DNA from: BP-133 sp040756995
Lineage (GTDB): Bacteria > Actinomycetota > Acidimicrobiia > IMCC26256 > BP-133
Assembly: GCA_040756995.1 (NCBI GenBank)
Contig: JBFLYK010000004.1
Span: 62,001 to 126,000 of the forward strand
Direction: 5' to 3'
Length of the DNA: 64,000 nt
The notes below the pieces were generated by a model. That model was not told the DNA's origin, searched no databases, and saw only the letters and a program-made list of their open reading frames with translations. Position numbers and translations under genes: made by a program. This document shows positions 55,249-63,179 of this stretch, one piece after another (the stretch's first letter is position 1; each line of letters opens with the position of its first letter).

Positions 55249-56504
55249 GGCGAGGTGACGCGAGGCGGCCGGTCCTGGCGCTGGTCGAGAGCAACACCAC
55301 CGGGACGGGCCGCATGTTCGCCGCCGCCGCCCGGGCCCGGGGGCTGCGGCCCGTCCTGCTCAGCTCCCGGCCGGAGCGCTACCCCTGGGTGGCGGAGGAC
55401 GCGGTCGACGTGGTCGTGGCCGACACCAGCGACCCCGACGCCGTGGTGGCCTGCGCCTCGGCGGCCGCCGCCGGCGGTGCGCCGGCCGGGCTCGTCACCA
55501 GTTCCGAGTACTTCGTGGCCGTCACCGCCCGGGCCGCCGGCCGGCTCGGGCTTCCGGCGGCGGACCCCGGCGCAGTGGAACGCTGCCGGGACAAGCGCCG
55601 CCAGCGGGCCGCCCTGGCGGAGGCGGGGATCGCCGTACCGGCCTTCGCCGCTGCGACGACCCCGGAGGAGGCGGTACGGGCCGCGGCCGGAATCGGGTTC
55701 CCGGTGGTGGTCAAGCCGGCCGACGGCACCGGCAGCCGGGGGGTCCGGCGCTGCGACTCCACCGGTGAGGTCCACCGCCAGGCCGGTGCGCTGCTGGCAC
55801 AGCGCCACGACGAGCGGGGCCGGCCGTCGCTTCCGGCGGTGCTGATCGAGGAGTACGTCGCCGGTCCCGAGGTCTCGGTGGAGACGTTCGGCACCGAGGT
55901 GGTGGGCATCACGGCCAAGCACCTCGGCCCGCCACCGTGGTTCGTCGAGTGCGGCCACGACTACCCGGCGGTGGTCCCCGACGCCGATGGGATCGGGGCC
56001 CTGGCCGTTGCCGCGCTGGCCGCGCTCGGGCTCGGCTTCGGCCCCGCCCACACCGAGATCCGCCTCGGCGCCCGGGGGCCGGTCGTCATCGAGGTCAACC
56101 CGCGGCTGGCCGGGGGCCGGATCCCCACGCTCGTCCGGCTGGCCACCGGCCTCGACCTCGTCGGGGCCACCGTCGACGGGGTGATCGGTGCTCCCCCGCC
56201 GCTCCCGGCGCCCGGCCCGGGTCACGCCTCCATCCGGTTCCTCGTGGCGTCCCGACCCGGACAGGTTCGCCGGACTGGCGGGGTGGCTGCCGCGGCGGCC
56301 GTTCCCGGCGTGGTCGACGTCGCCATCGCCGCCCGCCCCGGCGACCGGGTGGGTGGGACGGGGTCGTTCCTCGACCGGGTGGGCCACGTGATCACCGCCG
56401 GCCCCACGGCCGCCGCCGCCCGGACCGCGGCGGAGACCGCCCTGGCCCTGCTGGAACTGGACCTCGACGCCGTCGCCGACGACCCGGTGGCGGCGGTGGG
56501 CTGA
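55245..56504 (+). CDS. ATP-grasp ligase
   Basis: About 419 residues. Pre-ATP-grasp part reads VLALVESNTTGTGRMF; central ATP-binding region FPVVVKPADGTGSRGV (P-loop Lys), LIEEYVAGPEVSVETF and metal-binding EIRLGARGPVVIEVNPRLAGG, with the Glu and Asn ligands in EVNPR. Forms an acyl-phosphate and joins a carboxylate to an amine. The C-terminal domain of about 110 residues (ASIRFLVASRPGQV) is typical of this ligase group. GTG 55245 overlaps the PLP-gene TGA (GTGA). With the downstream lyase it suggests amide or Asp-derived amine chemistry (inference). Confidence 0.85.
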   Translation: MRRGDARRPVLALVESNTTGTGRMFAAAARARGLRPVLLSSRPERYPWVAEDAVDVVVADTSDPDAVVACASAAAAGGAPAGLVTSSEYFVAVTARAAGRLGLPAADPGAVERCRDKRRQRAALAEAGIAVPAFAAATTPEEAVRAAAGIGFPVVVKPADGTGSRGVRRCDSTGEVHRQAGALLAQRHDERGRPSLPAVLIEEYVAGPEVSVETFGTEVVGITAKHLGPPPWFVECGHDYPAVVPDADGIGALAVAALAALGLGFGPAHTEIRLGARGPVVIEVNPRLAGGRIPTLVRLATGLDLVGATVDGVIGAPPPLPAPGPGHASIRFLVASRPGQVRRTGGVAAAAAVPGVVDVAIAARPGDRVGGTGSFLDRVGHVITAGPTAAAARTAAETALALLELDLDAVADDPVAAVG

Positions 56505-56505
56505 C

Positions 56506-57951
56506 GTGGACGACACCGGCCGCATCCGCCGCCCGCTCACCCCGACGGCCCGGCGGATCGTCTTCGGCGAACCGCCGCCCGGTCCGTCGGAGCTGGCGCT
56601 CGTCACGGAGGTCGACCGGGCCCATCTCGTGATGCTGGCCGAGGAGGGGCTCATCGACCGGGCGGCGGCCGCCGCCCTGCTCCGGGAGATCGAACTGCTC
56701 CGGGCGCAGCACTTCGCGCCCCTCGCCGGCGCCGAGGCCCGCCGGGGCCGCTACCTGCTCTACGAGGACTGGCTGGCCGGCCGGCTCGGGGAGCGCACCG
56801 CCGGGTCCTTGAGGACGGGCCGGTCCCGCAACGATCTCAACGCCACCGTGCTGTTGCTGCGCCTCCGGCCCCCGGTGAAACGGCTGGTGACCGAAACGCT
56901 GCGCCTGCAGGCCGTCCTGCTGGCCGGTGCCCGGCGCCACGCCGGGACGGTCATGCCCGGCTACACCCACTACCAGCCGGCCGTGCCGACGACCTATGGC
57001 CACCACCTCGGCGGCGTGGCCCGGGCTCTCGACCGCGACCTGGCGGCGCTGACGGCGGCGGCCGCCGGGCTCGACGTCAGCCCGCTCGGCGCCGGGACCG
57101 GCCACGGTTCGGCGCTGCCCATCAACCCGGCCCGGACCGCCGCCCTCCTCGGCTTCGAGCGACCGGCGCCGCACGCCCTCGACGCGGTGGCGTCGCGCGA
57201 CGTCGTCCTCCGGCTGCTGTCGGCCGCCGCCGTCCTCGGCGTCACCGCCAGCCGCCTGGCTGCCGACCTGCTGCTGTGGACCACGGCCGAGTTCGCCTTC
57301 CTGGTGCTGCCCGACGAGCTGGTGGGGTCGAGCTCGGCCATGCCCCAGAAGCGCAACCCGTTCCTCCTCGAGCACGTGAAGGGCCGCTCCGCCCGGGCCG
57401 CCGGCGCCTTCGTGGCCGCCGCCACCGCCATGCACGCCACCCCGTTCGCCAACTCGGTGGCCGTCGGGGCGGAAGGCTGCGCCGGGGCCGTCGACGCGCT
57501 CGCCGCGGCGGCCGACAGCGTCACCCTCCTCCGCCTCGTCGTCGCCGGGGCAAAGCCGCAGCCGGCGGCCATGCTGGCCCGGGCCGCCGCCGGCCAGACA
57601 ACCGCCACCGCCCGGGCCGAACAGCTCGTGGCCGAGGAGGGCCTCTCGTTCCGGGAGGCCCACCACCTCGTGGGCCGGCTCCTCACCGAGAACGAACAGC
57701 GGCCCGGCGCCTCCGGCGGGACCGGGGGGCTCGATCCGGGCCGGGTGGCCCGGGCCGCCCGCTTCGGGGGCGGGCCCGGCGGTCCGCCGCCGCTCGACGA
57801 TCTCCGCCGCCGGCGGGCCGACGCCGTCACGGAGTGGGCCGACCGGGCCCGGCGCTGGCAGCGGGCCGACACCGAACTGACGGCGGCGGTGGCCGATCTC
57901 ATCTCGTCCGAACGATCGCTGGTCCTGGCCGAGGCAAGGGGAACCGTGTGA
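56506..57951 (+). CDS. argininosuccinate-lyase-like enzyme (fumarase/aspartase superfamily)
   Basis: 481 residues. Superfamily signature GSSSAMPQKRNPF (Ser near 277, Lys283, Asn285), substrate loops TGRSRNDLN (about 104-112) and GYTHYQPA with His155, all as in argininosuccinate lyases. The N-terminus lacks the usual KLWGGRF start (here LTPTARRIVFGEP), and there are Ala-rich changes plus a Gly-Pro-rich insert about 405-435. It probably eliminates fumarate from an N-succinyl type intermediate, but hardly serves arginine synthesis, as no arg genes are near. Begins 1 base after the ligase stop. Confidence 0.82.
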   Translation: MDDTGRIRRPLTPTARRIVFGEPPPGPSELALVTEVDRAHLVMLAEEGLIDRAAAAALLREIELLRAQHFAPLAGAEARRGRYLLYEDWLAGRLGERTAGSLRTGRSRNDLNATVLLLRLRPPVKRLVTETLRLQAVLLAGARRHAGTVMPGYTHYQPAVPTTYGHHLGGVARALDRDLAALTAAAAGLDVSPLGAGTGHGSALPINPARTAALLGFERPAPHALDAVASRDVVLRLLSAAAVLGVTASRLAADLLLWTTAEFAFLVLPDELVGSSSAMPQKRNPFLLEHVKGRSARAAGAFVAAATAMHATPFANSVAVGAEGCAGAVDALAAAADSVTLLRLVVAGAKPQPAAMLARAAAGQTTATARAEQLVAEEGLSFREAHHLVGRLLTENEQRPGASGGTGGLDPGRVARAARFGGGPGGPPPLDDLRRRRADAVTEWADRARRWQRADTELTAAVADLISSERSLVLAEARGTV

Positions 57952-58964
57952 CCGCACCGACGACGACCGTCCCGACAACCGCTCCGGAACGGCGCGTCGT
58001 CGGCCGGCCCCGCCGGCTGGATCGCCGGCGCCGGGCCGGGCTGGCCGCCTGCCTCTGTTCGGCGGTCGGGTTCGGGGCGCTGCCCGTCCTCGGCAAGGAC
58101 GCCTACGACGCCGGCCTGGGGCCACTGTCGCTGCTGTGGGGCCGCTTCGGACTGGCCGCCGTCGCCTTCTGGCTGCTGGTGATCTTCGTCGTGCGCCCGG
58201 CCCGGCCGTCCCGGGCCTTCGTGGTCACCGGGCTACTCATGGGGGCGCTGGGCTACGCCGTGGAGGCCGGCCTCTTCTTCGTGGCCCTGGAGCGGATCGA
58301 CGCCTCCCTGGTGGAACTGCTCCTCTACGCCTATCCGGCCATCGTCACCGCCGCCGCCCTGGCGGGCGGTCGGGAAGCCCCCGGGCCCCGCCTCCTCGGC
58401 GCCCTGGCGCTGGCCACGCTGGGGGTCATCTTCGTGTTCGCCGGCTCTCTGGCCAGCGGCGTGGACCCGGCCGGCCTGGCGCTGGGCCTCGGCGCGGCTG
58501 CCGTCTACGCCGGTTACATCCTGGTCGGCGAACGGGTGGTGGCCGACGCCCATCCCGTCCTGCTGGCGGCGCTGGTGGCCACCGGCGCCACCACCTCCTT
58601 CACCCTGGCCGGTCTGCTCCACGGCGGCCGTCTGCCCACCCCGATGACAACCGACGGGTGGACGGCCGTGGCCGTCATCGCCGTCGTGGCCACCGTCATC
58701 CCGATGGCCGCCCTCTTCGCCGGCATCGAGCGGGTGGGAGCCCCGACGGCCAGCATCGTGTCGACGTTCGAGCCGGTGGTGACCGTGGTGCTGGCCGGCC
58801 TCGTCCTCGGCGAGACGCTGTCGCTGGTCGAGGCGACCGGCGCCGCCTGCGTCCTGGCCGCCGTCCGCCTCCTGGCCCGGCGCCCGTCCGGCGGCCGGCC
58901 GGAGCCGGCGCCGGTCGGGAGCGGCGACCCTCAGGCGCTGTCGGGAAGGTCGACCGGCGGGTAG
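57948..58964 (+). CDS. EamA/DMT family exporter
   Basis: 338 residues, ten membrane helices in two repeated halves (LAACLCSAVGFGALPVLGKDA and LALGLGAAAVYAGYILVGERV). Typical EamA features LLYAYPAIVTAAAL and VGAPTASIVSTFEPVVTVVLAGLVLGE. EamA carriers often export amino acids or related metabolites, so it may export the cluster product. GTG 57948 overlaps the lyase stop (GTGTGA) with AAGGGGAA upstream. The 3' end overlaps the redoxin gene on the other strand by 34 bases. Confidence 0.85.
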   Translation: MTAPTTTVPTTAPERRVVGRPRRLDRRRRAGLAACLCSAVGFGALPVLGKDAYDAGLGPLSLLWGRFGLAAVAFWLLVIFVVRPARPSRAFVVTGLLMGALGYAVEAGLFFVALERIDASLVELLLYAYPAIVTAAALAGGREAPGPRLLGALALATLGVIFVFAGSLASGVDPAGLALGLGAAAVYAGYILVGERVVADAHPVLLAALVATGATTSFTLAGLLHGGRLPTPMTTDGWTAVAVIAVVATVIPMAALFAGIERVGAPTASIVSTFEPVVTVVLAGLVLGETLSLVEATGAACVLAAVRLLARRPSGGRPEPAPVGSGDPQALSGRSTGG

Positions 58965-60118
58965 AAGGCGCCCTCACCCCGGTTCTCCAGCGACCGCCAG
59001 AACTCCGGCCCGGCGTCGAGCTCACCGACCGCCGCCGGGTCGGCCAGCTGGCGGGCCTGGCGCTGGTAGGCCCAGTTCTCCGGCCACAGGCGAACGGCCT
59101 CGGCGAAGTGGATCTGGGCCGCCTCGGGGTCCTTGCGGCGGTAGAGCGCTTCGGCCAGGCGGAAATGCGCCCCGGCCTTGGCCGGATCGCCCCATCTCGC
59201 CCCGCGTCCCATCCGGCGCAGCACCTCCTCGGGCGGCAGCACGGCGCGGCTCTCGGGGCCCCGGCGGACCCAGTCGCGCACGGCGTCGAGATACCGGTTG
59301 CGGGCCCGGCATCCGACCTCGATGGCGGCGGGGGGCATGGCGAAGGTGGCCAGGTCGATGGCCTTGAAGGCTTCGGTCACACCGGCCGGCTCGGGGCCGC
59401 GCACGATGCGGCCCTCCTCGTCGATCCACACCGCGGTGGGCACGTTGACGATGCCGTAGAGCTGCGAGACCTGGTGCCGTTCATCGATGAGGCAGGGGTA
59501 CTGGGGCGGGCCGGCGTTGGCCCAGGCCGCGGCGTCCCAGCCCATGAGGTCGAGGATCGGCTGCGGGTACTGCTCCGCCATGTCGGTCGGCCGGATCCAG
59601 GGGCGGGTGGTTTCGGCGCCGCCGGCGTCCTGCGCCACGGCCACGATGGTCAATCCCTCCGACTGCAACTCCGAATACAGAGCCTGCCACCCGGGCAGGT
59701 CGAAGCGGCAGCCTCAGAACGAGGCCCAGGCCAGCAATAAGACCTTGCTGCCCCGGTAGTCCGACAGCGAATGGAATTCGCCGTCGAGGTCGGGCAGCGT
59801 GAAGTCCGGCGCCTCCACCGTGCCCGGGCCGCTCTCCCGCCGCCGCGGCGCCTCGTAGGCGACGATGCCCCGGTCTTCGTCGGCGGCCTCGGCCAGGCCG
59901 ATGTGCCGGGCGAAGGCCGAGAGGTTGAAGTGGGTTCCGTCCGACCATGTCACGCCGGGCGGGATCGGGACGCACACCTCGCCGGCGCACACCCCCTCCG
60001 AGCGGAGCTCCCAGCCGACCGCCGGGAGCAGATCCTCGAGCGGCAACCAGACGTCGCGGTCGCGCCAGTGGGCGCCCTCGACCTCCACCTCGGTGTCGCC
60101 GTAGCTGAGAACGGCCAT
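58931..60118 (-). CDS. probable selenocysteine-containing TlpA-like redoxin (Sec-Gly-Cys)
   Basis: 395 residues if UGA at 59714-59716 (codon 135) is read as selenocysteine. A redoxin domain spans about 98-240: VEAPDFTLPDLDGEFHSL, then KVLLLAWASF-Sec-GCRFDLPGW and LTIVAVAQDAGG, and cis-Pro in IVNVPTAVWID. The TGA stands exactly where TlpA/AhpC-like proteins have the first active-site Cys; the second is Cys137. The two sides are in the same frame with matching codon use. Residues 1-90 and the C-terminal 100 (helical) are extra. ATG 60118 with GGGAGAGGAG upstream. An ordinary stop would leave two useless halves. selA/B/D are not in the window. Confidence 0.82.
59683..59699 (-). promoter_or_regulatory. 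bacterial SECIS-like hairpin after the UGA
   Basis: CCTGCC-CGGGT-GGCAGG, a perfect 6-bp stem whose 5-base loop starts 21 bases after the UGA and has G in its second position with GGGU. Stem, loop size and distance fit the known bacterial SECIS consensus. The region also codes for LPGWQAL, so conservation is constrained by both. Confidence 0.6.
59714..59716 (-). other. in-frame UGA read as selenocysteine codon
   Basis: TGA on the minus strand (tca on plus), position 135 of the redoxin, followed by GGC TGC (Gly-Cys). See the gene entry for the reasons. Confidence 0.78.
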
Positions 60119-60152
60119 GGCCAGCTCCTCTCCCCCGGGCGCCGGCGGCTGG

Positions 60153-62207
60153 TCAGCCGGTGCGGCTGATCCCGGCCCGGGCAGCAGCCAACTCTGCCAG
60201 ACGCTGCTGCACGTCGTCCTCCCCGCCTTCGAGGATCCAGTTCCCCTCGGCCGACAGGCGCCAGGCCCGGCAGCCCGCCGACAGGTTCACGTCCAGGATC
60301 TCCTGCAACCGGGCGGCGAGGTCCGGATCCTCCACCGGGGCCAGCACCTCCACCCGTCCGTCGAGGTTGCGGGGCATCATGTCGGCCGAGCCGATGTAGT
60401 ACCGCACCGGGGCGTTGCGCCCGTTCCCGAAGGCGTAGATGCGGGAGTGCTCCAGATACCGGCCGAGCACCGACCGCACGTGGATGCGGCTGGACAGGCC
60501 GGGCGTCTCGGGCCGGAGACGGCAGATGCCCCGGATGATGAGGTCGATCTCGGTGCCGGCCTCGGAGGCGGCGTACAGGGCGTCGATGACGCGCTCGTCG
60601 ACGAGGGCGTTCATCTTCATCACGATGCGGCCGTCCTCCTCGGCGGCCGCCTCCTCGATCAGCTCGATGATCCGGTCCCGCATCTGCAACGGCGCCGTCA
60701 CGATCTTGCGGAAGTCGGTGCTGCGGCTGTAGCCGGTCAGGTAGTTGAAGAGGTCGGACAGGTCGGCGCCGAGGTGCGGATCGGCGGTCAGCAGGCCGAT
60801 GTCCTCGTAGAGCCGGGCCGTCGAACTGTTGTAGTTGCCGGTGCCCACGTGGCAGTAGCGGCGGATGCCGCCGGGCTCCGACCGGACCACCAGCGCCGTC
60901 TTGGAGTGCGTCTTCAATCCGACGAGGCCGTAGACGACGTGGACGCCCGCCTGCTCCAAGGCCCGGGCCCAGGCGATGTTGGCCTCCTCGTCGAAGCGGG
61001 CCTTCAGTTCGACCAGGACGGCCACCTGCTTGCCCCGTTCGGCGGCCCGGATGAGCGCCTTCACGATGGGGCTGTCACCCGAGGTGCGGTACAGCGTCTG
61101 CTTGATGGCCAGCACGTGGGGATCGACCGCCGCCTGGCGGATGAAGGCCTGGACCGTGTCGGCGAACGACTCGTAGGGGTGGTGGACGAGCACCCCCTTT
61201 TCGGCCAGCACGGCGAAGATGTCGACGGTGCCTTCCTCCACGCCGGCCAGCCGGGGCGGGACGACCGCCGGCCACGGCGTGTCCTTCAGGTCGGGCCGGT
61301 CGATCCCGTAGAGCTGCCACAGGCTGTCGAGGTCGAGCAGACCGTCGATCTCGTAGACGTTCTCGGGCGTGAGGTCGAGTTCCCGCACGAGCAGGTCGCG
61401 GATCTCGGCCGGCATCCCGGGATGGATCTCGAGGCGGACGGCGTGGCCGAAACGCCGCCGGCGCAGCTCCATCTCGATGGTGGCCAGCAGGTCGTCGGAC
61501 TCCTCGTCGGCCACGCTCAGGTCGGCGTTGCGGGTCACCCGGAACGGGCAGTGGAGTTCGATCTCCATACCGGGGAACAGCCGGTCGAGGTGGGCGGCGA
61601 TGATCTGTTCCAGCGGGACGAAGCACGTGCCGTCATTGGTCTTCACGAAGCGGGGCAGCAACGGCGGAACTTTCACCCGGGCGAAGCGGCGCTCGTCGCG
61701 CTCGGGGTCGCGGACCATGATCGCCAGGTTCAGCGACAGGTTGGAGATGTACGGGAACGGGTGCCCGGGATCGACCGACAACGGTGTGAGGACGGGGAAG
61801 ATCTGCTCCTCGAAGTACTGCGCCAGGTCCCGCTGGTGCTGCTGTTCCAGCGAGCCCCAGTCGAGCAGGCGGATGCCCTCGTCGGCCAGCCGCGGCTGCA
61901 CCTCGTCGCGGAAGACGTCGGTCTGGCGGAGGACGAGTTCCTCGGTCCGCTTCCGGATCGAACTGAGCTCCTCGTTGGGATCGAGCCCGCCGGTGGCGGC
62001 GGCGCCGAGCCCGGCGGCGGCCCGGTCGAGCAGGCCGGCCACCCGGATCATGAAGAACTCGTCGAGGTTGCGGGAGAAGATGGCCAGGAACTTCACCCGT
62101 TCCAGGAGCGGCAGCTTGCGGTCTTCGGCCAGGGCGAGCACCCGGCCGTTGAAGTCCAACCAGGACAACTCCCGGTCGAGGTACCGGCGCGGCCCTTCGT
62201 CACTCAT
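60153..62207 (-). CDS. ppk1: polyphosphate kinase Ppk1
   Basis: 684 residues, typical Ppk1. N-terminal RYLDRELSWLDFNGRVL, middle VHHPYESFADTVQAFI, C-terminal GLKTHSKTALVVR with autophosphorylated His434 and RYCHVGTGNYN with His453. The nucleotide-binding loop regions are intact. Reversibly polymerises phosphate from ATP. The ATG overlaps the upstream ROK gene (ATGA). With the Ppx-like gene further upstream this makes a polyphosphate set: Ppx, ROK kinase, Ppk1. Confidence 0.95.
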   Translation of the reverse strand: MSDEGPRRYLDRELSWLDFNGRVLALAEDRKLPLLERVKFLAIFSRNLDEFFMIRVAGLLDRAAAGLGAAATGGLDPNEELSSIRKRTEELVLRQTDVFRDEVQPRLADEGIRLLDWGSLEQQHQRDLAQYFEEQIFPVLTPLSVDPGHPFPYISNLSLNLAIMVRDPERDERRFARVKVPPLLPRFVKTNDGTCFVPLEQIIAAHLDRLFPGMEIELHCPFRVTRNADLSVADEESDDLLATIEMELRRRRFGHAVRLEIHPGMPAEIRDLLVRELDLTPENVYEIDGLLDLDSLWQLYGIDRPDLKDTPWPAVVPPRLAGVEEGTVDIFAVLAEKGVLVHHPYESFADTVQAFIRQAAVDPHVLAIKQTLYRTSGDSPIVKALIRAAERGKQVAVLVELKARFDEEANIAWARALEQAGVHVVYGLVGLKTHSKTALVVRSEPGGIRRYCHVGTGNYNSSTARLYEDIGLLTADPHLGADLSDLFNYLTGYSRSTDFRKIVTAPLQMRDRIIELIEEAAAEEDGRIVMKMNALVDERVIDALYAASEAGTEIDLIIRGICRLRPETPGLSSRIHVRSVLGRYLEHSRIYAFGNGRNAPVRYYIGSADMMPRNLDGRVEVLAPVEDPDLAARLQEILDVNLSAGCRAWRLSAEGNWILEGGEDDVQQRLAELAAARAGISRTG

Positions 62208-63166
62208 CCCTTCACCCTCTCGGCACCGATTCGCTCGGCGGCCATTAGCGCCGCCCCCATGGAACCGCCGCGATCACCGAGCGCGGCGGGGATGATCCGC
62301 AGATCGGGGTTGCGGGGGAACACGTCGGCCCGGCAGGCCTGGTCCACCCGCTCCACGAATTTCGGTCCGAGCCGGTCGGCCAGTCCACCGCCGACGACCA
62401 CGAGCGGGATGTCGAGCAACGACGTCGCCGAGGCGATGGCCACACCGAGCGCCCCGACGGCGTCGTCGATCAGCTCCGTGGCGACGGTGTCGCCGGCCGC
62501 CAGGGCCTTCACGAAGACCCCCGACGTCATCCGCCGGCCCGGGGCCAGGTCGACGAGCGCCGTGTCGCGGCCTTTGCGCTCGAGGTCGCGGGCCCGGCGC
62601 TCCATCGCCGCCCGACCGGCGTAGGCCTCCAGGTGACCGCGGCCTCCGCAGCCGCACATCCGTCCGCCGCGCCGGACGATCATGTGCCCGATCTCCCCGG
62701 CCGCTCCGGTGGGACCGCGGCGGAGCACACCGTCGAGCACGACGCCGGCGCCGATGCCGGTCCCCACGAAGACGCCGAGGAGGTTGTCGGCCCCCTGCCC
62801 CGCGCCCAGCCGGTGCTCGGCCAGCGTGCCGACGTTCACGTCGTTGTCGACGGCCACCGGCACACCGTCGAGCGCGCTGGAGAGGGCGCCGGCGACGTCG
62901 AACGGTTCCATCCAGCCGGGCAGGTTGGGTGCCTGGCGGACGGTGCCCTCATCGGCGGGATCGATCACGCCGGGAGCACCGACGCCGATGCCGGTGAGAT
63001 CGTCGACCGGCCCGAGGTCACGCACCACGGCCGCCATGGCGTCGACGACGGCCAGCGGGCCTCCCTGCGTCGGAGTCTTGGCCTTGGCTTCGGCCAGCAC
63101 CCTGGCCCCGTCGAACACGACGGCATAGATCTTGGTGCCACCCAGATCGATGCCGACCCAATTCAC
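62204..63166 (-). CDS. ROK family sugar kinase (glucokinase-like)
   Basis: 320 residues. ATP-binding DLGGTKIYAVVFD at the N-terminus, sugar-binding VAVDNDVNVGTLAEHRLG, ROK zinc motif GHMIVRRGGRMCGCGGRGHLE and VVVGGGLAD. Phosphorylates glucose or another hexose; a polyphosphate-dependent glucokinase is possible next to ppk1 (inference) but not shown by sequence. GTG 63166 lies 7 bases after a TAGCCT box that overlaps the stop of the Ppx-like gene. Confidence 0.9.
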   Translation of the reverse strand: MNWVGIDLGGTKIYAVVFDGARVLAEAKAKTPTQGGPLAVVDAMAAVVRDLGPVDDLTGIGVGAPGVIDPADEGTVRQAPNLPGWMEPFDVAGALSSALDGVPVAVDNDVNVGTLAEHRLGAGQGADNLLGVFVGTGIGAGVVLDGVLRRGPTGAAGEIGHMIVRRGGRMCGCGGRGHLEAYAGRAAMERRARDLERKGRDTALVDLAPGRRMTSGVFVKALAAGDTVATELIDDAVGALGVAIASATSLLDIPLVVVGGGLADRLGPKFVERVDQACRADVFPRNPDLRIIPAALGDRGGSMGAALMAAERIGAERVKG

Positions 63167-63173
63167 GCCGTGG

Positions 63174-63179
63174 AGGCTA
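63174..63179 (-). promoter_or_regulatory. -10 box TAGCCT, leaderless ROK start
   Basis: TAGCCT on the minus strand ends 7 bases before GTG 63166 and contains the TAG stop of the Ppx-like gene. Confidence 0.45.

Noticed and set aside
59668..59716. Redoxin as a pseudogene or two separate genes
   Set aside because: The stop is exactly at the catalytic position, both sides keep one frame, and a SECIS-like hairpin follows; a separate start at TTG 59668 would begin inside the domain.
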